DNA of 37,812 nucleotides from Bacteroidales bacterium (GTDB lineage: Bacteria > Bacteroidota > Bacteroidia > Bacteroidales > UBA932): assembly GCA_030695025.1 (NCBI GenBank), contig JAUYTX010000066.1, positions 1-37,812 on the forward strand, in the 5' to 3' direction. Both the position numbers and the translations under genes were made by a program. Positions 32,701 to 37,812 of this stretch are shown piece by piece. A model generated the notes under the pieces. It saw only the letters and a list, made by a program, of their open reading frames with translations. It did not search any database and was not told the origin of the DNA. Within the stretch, counting starts at the first letter, position 1, and every line of letters starts with the position of its first letter.

Positions 32701-33348
32701 GAGATGGCAAGGCAAATCGCACACGAGATAAAGAATCCGCTAACCCCTATGCGGTTAAGCATTCAGCATATGATGCGTTTAAAAGAGCAGGGGGTAAAAG
32801 ATTGGCCTAAGAGGTTTGATGCACTTGCCAATTCACTTATTGAACAGATTGATATACTATCAGACGCAGCAGGTGAGTTCTCCAGCTTTTCAAGGTTCTA
32901 TTCCGAAGATATGATAAGATTTGATCTGAACTCTCTGATTAAGGAGCAGATTATATTATTTAACACCAGAGACAATATTACCCTTACATTTGAATCACAT
33001 AAACATGATGCATTTGTCTCTGCCCGAAAGACCCAATTGACAAGAGTATTGGTAAATCTTCTGTCAAATGCATATCAGGCAGTAGAATCTATGGATAACG
33101 GGAATATTTTGGTAAGCCTCCAAAGAGATGACAAATATTTCCAAATATCTGTTCACGATGATGGCTCCGGTGTTCCGGACAGTTTGACACATCGACTCTT
33201 TAAGCCGAATTTTACAACCAAGAGTGGAGGTACAGGTTTGGGTCTTGCAATATGTCGCAGTATTATGGAGCAGAGTCAGGGAACAATAAGCTACACCACA
33301 TCCGAAAGACTTGGAGGTGCTTGTTTCACTGTTTATATCCCTGCTTAA
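29785..33348 (+). CDS. NtrY-like multi-pass sensor histidine kinase
   Basis: 1187 residues. One membrane segment near 18-35, a periplasmic part, then a multi-pass block (about 228-433) including WFAILFVILALFSNL and MAFYISFISLFTLVTV. A second extracytoplasmic stretch (about 434-675), segments near 678 and 711, a Cache-like periplasmic part (about 735-885), a last membrane segment and HAMP (about 890-960) follow. The H-box REMARQIAHEIKNPLTPMRLS (phospho-acceptor H980) is of the NtrY type. The ATPase domain has LTRVLVNLLSNAYQAV, DDGSGVP and GGTGLGLAI. The signal is unknown. The likely partner is the NtrX-like regulator at 27627. It begins on the base after the rlmH stop and converges on der. Confidence 0.93.
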   Translation: MIKDKITEILKKKTTILWLCALFFTIASFMEFSTPGSMDREVLRLESVIHKRQQILEQYALKALSLPDNEFISFKDLPEDMIIYRYFEDTLQSWANQLPINNDDIFFFPFGYRINHMNSRVITNTPLAYLKLVEQYVSLGSAWYIVNVIVRENQTIVTALLVQTEYPTENSALSNSINPNFYLRRQLSIVPVTFDESYIVHGKDGGVLFSVLKTLPGKGASEGIALRWFAILFVILALFSNLQRKRGINEFFSLFAGMVIVRFVAIYQAKELQGELEIFSPTLYADFGIFSSLADLLINNILIFMIVLALFMIRKSLALTILKAPPLKKRLLTVIFSMIPLILIPYIYLSMRSLILNSNIVMELYKIDEITEYTLMVYLSYGLLFLALLFSLQLMRPLFIPKRRFSFMERVPMAFYISFISLFTLVTVSYFGFIKEYNRNKVWTTKMSVERDLTMELQLRNLEKFIENDPVIAYWVRFDQNTEMITNRLSEAYFWSILQKYDMRITSCRPNSMLITEISNQDLPPVHCNNFYKTEISRYGMRLGDNSSFFFMNNYNGRISYLGVFPFYIFGEEISLYIELDSKFMRESIGYPELLLDHKKLDNYNIPSGYSYSKYLNERLISYGGRYNYSLKYEKDYDTGYRTERSNGYLHFINKISDENMIILSRQERNIFQYTVSFSYLMLFYSLMILGLIRIRHKGFIYNLPKSSFRWKITVLIISSLVFALVAMGAGSIWFSIRYFNESNREQMEEKMSTVQSTLSYYSKFAQKYNDQQFNNLRLLEAMNRLSNTAQIDINVYQSDGLLLRTTRSEVFDRYLLGTRMNPIAFREIVYNNKKQYVNREVVGDLSYYSLYAPLFNVDGKLIAIANVPYFSRQSNFRKDASSIIAAIINIYLLLLIAAVFGGIALSNSISKPLAEISKKMQLLDISQQPEHINYTNRDELGILVAAYNKMVDDLNESTTRLAQGEREQAWREMARQIAHEIKNPLTPMRLSIQHMMRLKEQGVKDWPKRFDALANSLIEQIDILSDAAGEFSSFSRFYSEDMIRFDLNSLIKEQIILFNTRDNITLTFESHKHDAFVSARKTQLTRVLVNLLSNAYQAVESMDNGNILVSLQRDDKYFQISVHDDGSGVPDSLTHRLFKPNFTTKSGGTGLGLAICRSIMEQSQGTISYTTSERLGGACFTVYIPA

Positions 33349-33349
33349 A

Positions 33350-34660
33350 TTACTTCTGTCTCAGAAAAATCTGAATAGGAACTCCATTAAAATCGAACTT
33401 CTCCCTTAGTCTGTTTTCAAGATATCTTTTGTAATCTTCCCTCACATACTGTGGAAGGTTGCAGAAGAATGCAAAAGACGGAGAAGGGGTGGGGAGTTGA
33501 GTAATATATTTTATTTTGATGTACTTACCTTTTGTTGCCGGAGGAGGGTAGTTTAAAATTTCCGGAAGCATCTCTTCGTTAAGTTTAGAAGTAGGTATTC
33601 TCTTATTTTTGTTTGCATATACCCTTGCTGCACTGTTAAGCACATCAAGTATTCTTTGCATGTTGATTACAGAGGTGAAAACTATTGGAATATCTTTAAA
33701 TGGGGCAATTTTGTTCATGATATCCTGAGTAAACTCCTTCATTGTGTTTGAGCCTTTGTCAGGAATCAAATCCCATTTGTTCACTACAATAACACAACCT
33801 TTTCTGTTTTTTATAATAAGATTGAAAATTGCCATATCCTGCTGTTCAACGCCCATCGTGGCATCCAGCATCAGAACACATACATCGGAATATTCAATAG
33901 CCCTTATTGATCGCATTACCGAATAGAATTCAAGATCCTCCTTTACTTTTACCTTTTTTCTCAGACCTGCTGTATCAACCAGCATAAATTCATGACCAAA
34001 TTTATTGTAGTAGGTCGCAATTGAATCTCTTGTTGTTCCGGCTACAGGAGTTACAATATTGCGCTCCTCTCCCAACAACGCATTTGTTATTGAAGATTTA
34101 CCAACATTTGGCTTGCCGATTATGGCAATATGAGGAATTTTTGGAGCATTCTCTCTAGCCTCAGTCTCAAGGGGCAATAGTTCAAGAATTTTATCAAGTA
34201 AATCACCTGTACCGCTTCCGCTAGCCGAAGATATCGCCCAGGGCTCTCCCAATCCAAATGAGTTAAATACGTATGTATCAAACATTTTGTCGCCGGTGTC
34301 AACCTTATTTGCAACAACTACAACAGGTTTTTTTGATCTTCTTAAAATATCAGCGATTAAGTTGTCGTAATCTGTTATTCCGGTATGGACCTCGCACATA
34401 AAGAGAATAACATCAGCCTCTTCTATTGCGAGTAGAACCTGTTTACGTATCTCCTCTTCAAAAACATCCTCGGTATTAACCGCATATCCACCTGTGTCAA
34501 TAACAGAAAATTCCCTTCCGTTCCATTCACAACGACCATAATGGCGGTCACGGGTAACTCCTGCCACCTGATCTACAATGGCTTGCCTCATTCCTACGAG
34601 GCGGTTAAAAAGGGTAGATTTGCCCACATTAGGGCGTCCAACTATAGCTAAAATACTCAT
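33350..34660 (-). CDS. der: Ribosome-associated GTPase Der (EngA)
   Basis: 436 residues from the ATG at 34660; an in-frame TTG at 34690 is not preferred. Two tandem GTPase domains are visible. The first has [19 protein letters not shown] and NKVD. The second has [36 protein letters not shown] and NKWD. A KH-like C-terminal domain ends with [30 protein letters not shown]. Der is needed for 50S subunit assembly. It is the last gene of the engB-prs-nadE-small protein-der run and stops 1 base from the convergent kinase gene. Confidence 0.97.
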   Translation of the reverse strand: MSILAIVGRPNVGKSTLFNRLVGMRQAIVDQVAGVTRDRHYGRCEWNGREFSVIDTGGYAVNTEDVFEEEIRKQVLLAIEEADVILFMCEVHTGITDYDNLIADILRRSKKPVVVVANKVDTGDKMFDTYVFNSFGLGEPWAISSASGSGTGDLLDKILELLPLETEARENAPKIPHIAIIGKPNVGKSSITNALLGEERNIVTPVAGTTRDSIATYYNKFGHEFMLVDTAGLRKKVKVKEDLEFYSVMRSIRAIEYSDVCVLMLDATMGVEQQDMAIFNLIIKNRKGCVIVVNKWDLIPDKGSNTMKEFTQDIMNKIAPFKDIPIVFTSVINMQRILDVLNSAARVYANKNKRIPTSKLNEEMLPEILNYPPPATKGKYIKIKYITQLPTPSPSFAFFCNLPQYVREDYKRYLENRLREKFDFNGVPIQIFLRQK

Positions 34661-34699
34661 ATCGGGTGCAAAGGTAAACAATAATTGCAAACCTGCGAA

Positions 34700-34921
34700 T
34701 TACTCTTCAGAAGAGCCGCAGGAGCACGACGAGCAGGAATTCCCCTTTTTCCAGAGAATTTTCTCATCAGTTTTGGCGCATTTGAGACCAAGCTTTCTCA
34801 TCTCTTTATTATGGCCAATTTCGGTATCAGGAAATTTTCCGTTTTTCCTAAAAATGATGTTAAAAGACATAAGTGCTACACAGATTGCAACAACTATGAT
34901 GGAAAGTATTATAAGTGACAT
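34700..34921 (-). CDS. Small single-pass membrane protein with Cys-rich tail
   Basis: 73 residues. One N-terminal membrane helix (about 3-24, IILSIIVVAICVALMSFNIIF) is followed by a cytoplasmic-looking segment RKNGKFPDTEIGHNKEMRKLGLKCAKTDEK and a tail with CSSCSC (C63, C66, C68) besides C48. The FRKNGKFP...HNKEMRKLGLKCAK pattern recalls small uncharacterised Bacteroidota proteins and, more loosely, the NqrM Fe-delivery protein; I would not assign that function. The tail could bind iron or zinc. It is translated 6 bases after nadE and before der, so it belongs to a housekeeping operon. Confidence 0.72.
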   Translation of the reverse strand: MSLIILSIIVVAICVALMSFNIIFRKNGKFPDTEIGHNKEMRKLGLKCAKTDEKILWKKGNSCSSCSCGSSEE

Positions 34922-34927
34922 CTTGAA

Positions 34928-35764
34928 TTAGCAAATTACACATTTAAAAGGAGGTTGCAGCGGAGAGTCTCCAATCTGGAGCATCTGAGGCAGCTGATGT
35001 ACCTTGAACGCCGAACTTTTCATAAGCTTGACTATTCTGTCCACAAGTATTCTCTCGACACCCCCTGCTATAACCTCTTCGGGGCTTTTCCCCTCCTCTG
35101 TAAGCATATGCAAAATAGGGTCCAAAATATTATACTCAGGTATTGTATCACTGTCTTTTTGGTCAACTCTTAACTCAGCAGAAGGCTCTTTGATAATGGT
35201 ATTTTCAGGAATGACCTTTTCCAGTGTGTTTATGTAGTGCGCAATTGAGTAAACCTGAAGTTTATACAGATCGGCAATTACCATAAGTGCCCCGCTAAGA
35301 TCGCCGTAGAGAGTACCATAGCCCATAGCCAGCTCACTTTTATTGGAGGTGTTGAGCAAGAGAGCTCCTGTCTGGTTTGAATATGCCATAAGGATATCAG
35401 CTCTGATTCTGGCCTGTAAATTCTCTATTGTAATATCTTTTATCTCGTCACAGAAAAAATCCTCCAGCTCTTTAATGTATCTGTTGTAGATTGCCTCAAT
35501 CGGAACAATACTATAGCTAATATTTAAATTTGAAGCCAGCTCAATGGCATCTGCAACCGAATGTAATGTCGAAAATGGAGATGGCATCAGAACAGCATGA
35601 ACATTCTCTCTCCCAAGAGCCTCTGCTGCAATGCAAAGGACAACTGCCGAGTCTATGCCGCCGGAAAGGCCTACAACAGCCCTATCCTTACCGTTTTTCC
35701 TGAAAAATGAAGCAACACCCTTAACAAGCCTTGCATACACTATATCTGATTCAATCTCTTTCAT
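34928..35764 (-). CDS. nadE: Ammonia-dependent NAD+ synthetase
   Basis: 278 residues. The ATP-pyrophosphatase P-loop SGGIDS (34-39) in VVGLSGGIDSAVVLCIA, TSNKSELAMGYGTLYGDLSGALMVIADLYK and EPSAELRVDQKDSDTIPEY are NadE signatures. There is no N-terminal nitrilase (glutaminase) domain, so it should use free ammonia. It completes NAD+ synthesis from nicotinate adenine dinucleotide. It follows prs by 4 bases, and PRPP from Prs feeds the nicotinate branch of the same pathway. Confidence 0.95.
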   Translation of the reverse strand: MKEIESDIVYARLVKGVASFFRKNGKDRAVVGLSGGIDSAVVLCIAAEALGRENVHAVLMPSPFSTLHSVADAIELASNLNISYSIVPIEAIYNRYIKELEDFFCDEIKDITIENLQARIRADILMAYSNQTGALLLNTSNKSELAMGYGTLYGDLSGALMVIADLYKLQVYSIAHYINTLEKVIPENTIIKEPSAELRVDQKDSDTIPEYNILDPILHMLTEEGKSPEEVIAGGVERILVDRIVKLMKSSAFKVHQLPQMLQIGDSPLQPPFKCVIC

Positions 35765-35768
35765 CTTT

Positions 35769-36719
35769 TTAGAATATGAAACTAGTGCTTATTGATTGAT
35801 AATTATATACTTTATCAATTACATCGGCAAAAATTTCAGCAACCGACAAAATCTTGATTTTACTTCTGTCTACATCAGGATTTACGACCATGGGAATAGT
35901 GTCGGAAATGATAACCTCCAGCAACTGAGAACTTGCAATTCTTTCATAGGCAGGGCCGCTCAAAACCGCATGAGTTGCAAGTGCCCTTACACTTACAGCA
36001 CCCTTCTCCATTAGCATATCAGCTGCTTTGCTTATTGTGCCGGCAGTATCAATCATATCATCAATAATGACAATATTCCTTCCCTCAACATCACCGATAG
36101 CTGTCATAGAGCCAACAACATTGGCCTTCTCACGGGATTTGTGACAGATGATAAGCGGGCAGCCAAGTATTCTTGAATAGGCGTTAGCTCTTTTTGCTCC
36201 TCCCATATCAGGTGCCGCAATCGAAAGATTGTCAAGCTTAAGATCTCTCAGGTACGGTAAAAAGATTGAACTTGCGTATATGTGATCAACAGGAAAATCA
36301 AAGAAGCCCTGAATCTGATCGGCATGCAGATCAGCAGTCATTACTCTGTCACAGCCGGCTGCCTGCAGAAGATTTGCCACCATTTTGGCTCCTATGGGAA
36401 CCCTGGGTCTGTCTTTTCTGTCCTGACGTGCCCAGCCAAAGTAGGGAATCACTGCAATTACCTTATAGGCAGAAGCCCTGCGGGCTGCATCAATCATCAG
36501 AAGAAGTTCAAAGATGTTGTCAACCGGAGGGAATGTCGATTGAACAACAAAAACTGTTGCACCCCTGACACTCTCTTCAAAAGCCGGTTGAAATTCTCCG
36601 TCACTGAATACCGTGACAGAAGATTTTCCAATGTCCAGTTTAAGTGCCGCAGCGATCTTTTCTGCAAGGTATCGGGAGCTTCTGCATGAAAAAATCTTAA
36701 TCTTATGTTGGTGATCCAT
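35769..36719 (-). CDS. prs: Ribose-phosphate pyrophosphokinase (PRPP synthetase)
   Basis: 316 residues. The two halves carry FSDGEFQPAFEESVRGATVFVVQS and the flexible loop YFGWARQDRKDRPRVPIGAKMVANLL, then MTADLHADQIQGFFD for metal binding, and the PRPP loop IVIIDDMIDTAGTISKAA. It makes PRPP from ribose 5-phosphate and ATP, which feeds hpt, the purine pathway (purE) and nadE in this same window. It lies 8 bases after engB and 4 bases before nadE. Confidence 0.96.
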   Translation of the reverse strand: MDHQHKIKIFSCRSSRYLAEKIAAALKLDIGKSSVTVFSDGEFQPAFEESVRGATVFVVQSTFPPVDNIFELLLMIDAARRASAYKVIAVIPYFGWARQDRKDRPRVPIGAKMVANLLQAAGCDRVMTADLHADQIQGFFDFPVDHIYASSIFLPYLRDLKLDNLSIAAPDMGGAKRANAYSRILGCPLIICHKSREKANVVGSMTAIGDVEGRNIVIIDDMIDTAGTISKAADMLMEKGAVSVRALATHAVLSGPAYERIASSQLLEVIISDTIPMVVNPDVDRSKIKILSVAEIFADVIDKVYNYQSISTSFIF

Positions 36720-36727
36720 AGCTAGAT

Positions 36728-37321
36728 TTATTTTTTTATAAGAGTTTCAATGTAGTTTAGAATCTCATCCCTTCCCTGCCCGGTTTCAGAAGAGGTAACA
36801 AATACAGGAGGAAGCTCCTCCCAATATTCAAGCAGAGTGGCGTTATTTCTCTCTATCTGGGCTTTAAGGCCATTAACACCCAGTTTATCACCTTTTGTAT
36901 AGATAAGAGCAAAAGGGACTCCGGCCTCTCCGAGGCGGTTAATAAACTCGAGATCAATTTTTTGAATATCGTGTCTTGAATCAAGCAATACAAAAAGGTT
37001 CTGAAGTTCGGCAGATTGATTTATATATCTGCTTATCATGTTGGCAAGTTGCTCTCTCTCTGTTTTGGATATTTTGGCAAAGCCATATCCGGGAAGGTCA
37101 ACCATGTACCACATTTCATTAATCATAAAATGGTTAATAAGACGGGTTTTTCCGGGTTTTCCCGAAGTGTGGGCTAGTTTGCCGACACTACATAACATAT
37201 TTATTAGAGATGATTTGCCTACGTTCGATCTGCCAATAAAGGCAAATTCAGGCAGTCTCAAGACCGGCCTCTCATCAACCTGAGTGCTGCTTCCGGCAAA
37301 TATGGCTTGTGAAATCTTCAT
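36728..37321 (-). CDS. engB: Ribosome biogenesis GTPase EngB (YihA/YsxC)
   Basis: 197 residues with a single GTPase domain: G1 GRSNVGKSSLINML, the switch region SGKPGKTRLINHF, G3 DLPGYGFAK, G4 TKGDK and the late VFVTSSETGQGRDEIL. It helps build the 50S subunit. It leads the leftward operon that ends with another 50S assembly GTPase, der. It is divergent from xseA. Confidence 0.96.
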   Translation of the reverse strand: MKISQAIFAGSSTQVDERPVLRLPEFAFIGRSNVGKSSLINMLCSVGKLAHTSGKPGKTRLINHFMINEMWYMVDLPGYGFAKISKTEREQLANMISRYINQSAELQNLFVLLDSRHDIQKIDLEFINRLGEAGVPFALIYTKGDKLGVNGLKAQIERNNATLLEYWEELPPVFVTSSETGQGRDEILNYIETLIKK

Positions 37322-37337
37322 AGCTTTTCTGACCCTG

Positions 37338-37345
37338 CAAAGGTA
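37338..37345 (-). promoter_or_regulatory. Possible -7 box of the engB operon
   Basis: The top strand CAAAGGTA is TACCTTTG on the bottom strand, 17 bases before the engB ATG. It matches TAnnTTTG but lacks a recognisable -33. Confidence 0.42.
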
Positions 37346-37358
37346 TAATTTTATTGCG

Positions 37359-37366
37359 TATATTTG
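37359..37366 (+). promoter_or_regulatory. Possible -7 box of xseA
   Basis: TATATTTG matches TAnnTTTG and lies 27 bases before the xseA ATG. It is back to back with the engB box; -33 is unclear. Confidence 0.42.
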
Positions 37367-37393
37367 TACGGGATGTGGTAAAAATGGATTAAA

Positions 37394-37812
37394 ATGGCAA
37401 AAAGAGAGGAGATTACACTTAGCGAACTACAGGAGAGAATAGGCAAATCCATTGAAAATTCACTGCCCGGCAAGTACTGGGTAAGGGCAGAAACCGGCGA
37501 GGTTAAGGTTCACTCGGGTGGCCATTGCTACATGGAGCTCATCGACCGCAAAACAGAAGGGGGCATTTTAGCAGCAAAGGTACAGGCCGTTATCTGGAGC
37601 TCAACATTCAGAATGGTCAGACCATATTTTGAAACCGCTACAGGCAGAGCTCTTGAAAGAGGGATTAAGATATTGGTGTGCGTTCAGGTTCAGTACTCAT
37701 TGTTGTATGGACTCTCACTTGTAATTTCTGATATTGACCCCTCTTTCACTATTGGAGAACAAGAGCTGGAAAGGCAAAAGACAATTCAGAAGTTAAAGGA
37801 AGAGGGGATGTT
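37394..37812 (+). CDS. xseA: Exodeoxyribonuclease VII large subunit, N-terminal part (runs off window)
   Basis: The frame opens at the ATG at 37394 and stays open to the end of the window, giving about 139 residues. The start MAKREEITLSELQERIGKSIE, followed by YWVRAETGEVKVHSGGHCYMELID and VQAVIWSSTFRMVRPYFE, matches the OB-fold DNA-binding domain of XseA. LVISDIDPSFTIGEQELERQKTIQKLKEEGM is the entry to the catalytic domain. With the small subunit XseB it degrades single-stranded DNA in both directions. The catalytic part and any xseB are outside the window. Confidence 0.93.
   Translation, partial: MAKREEITLSELQERIGKSIENSLPGKYWVRAETGEVKVHSGGHCYMELIDRKTEGGILAAKVQAVIWSSTFRMVRPYFETATGRALERGIKILVCVQVQYSLLYGLSLVISDIDPSFTIGEQELERQKTIQKLKEEGM

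Noticed and set aside
1-37812. tRNA, rRNA, CRISPR array or riboswitch
   Set aside because: I looked for T-loop sequences, regularly spaced repeats and conserved leader cores in the intergenic gaps and saw none. The largest gaps (5688-5849 and 8157-8318, about 160 bases each) hold promoters and palindromes only.

Overview
The window looks like chromosomal DNA from an AT-rich member of the Bacteroidota, most likely the order Bacteroidales. The evidence is the gene content (DUF5683 and DUF4783 proteins, a split 5'-nucleotidase, the long urocanase form, rpsU followed by a Xer recombinase and a short HPF), the near-absence of Shine-Dalgarno sequences, and several TAnnTTTG -7 boxes of the Bacteroidota primary sigma factor. 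The family cannot be fixed from this stretch. Almost everything is core or housekeeping. I see no prophage, CRISPR array, tRNA, rRNA, transposase or defence island, and no gene-free stretch over 300 bases.

Layout. 1-5.7 kb: the end of a metallophosphatase, a 137-bp nested inverted repeat between two convergent genes, then a leftward group of acyl-CoA synthetase with a coiled-coil insert, PlsC-like acyltransferase, and a four-domain sulfur-redox fusion (CoA-disulfide reductase, rhodanese, TusA, DsrE). 5.7-8.8 kb: a divergent rightward operon of thioredoxin lipoprotein, MarR regulator and DoxX, whose control region is shared with the fusion gene and holds a 15-bp palindrome; then a ferredoxin-like protein with a histidine-rich linker, and a lipocalin. 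8.8-12.4 kb: a lone hutU, then rpsU with an unusually strong Shine-Dalgarno, a Xer recombinase and hpf. 12.4-16.1 kb: a leftward operon hpt-adk-obg-PAP2-lplA. 16.1-18.7 kb: purE and an exported ComEA-like helix-hairpin-helix protein with a predicted beta-barrel body.

18.7-26.6 kb: leftward cmk-ispH-priA-parA-parB-DUF5683-lytic transglycosylase, combining nucleotide and isoprenoid metabolism, replication restart, chromosome segregation and wall turnover. 26.7-33.3 kb: Ppx/GppA, an NtrX-like sigma-54-type response regulator with no DNA-binding domain and a GAFTSA loop, a DUF4783 protein, rlmH, and a 1187-residue NtrY-like sensor kinase. 33.3-37.3 kb: leftward engB-prs-nadE-small Cys-rich membrane protein-der. 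The window ends inside xseA.

The items that best repay a second look are the redox control region with its fusion enzyme, the strong Shine-Dalgarno of rpsU (and hpf), the NtrY/NtrX-like pair with a possibly non-canonical regulator, the short PriA without a winged-helix domain, the helix-hairpin-helix/barrel protein, and the MITE-like repeat. None is clearly an undescribed system; several are under-described.
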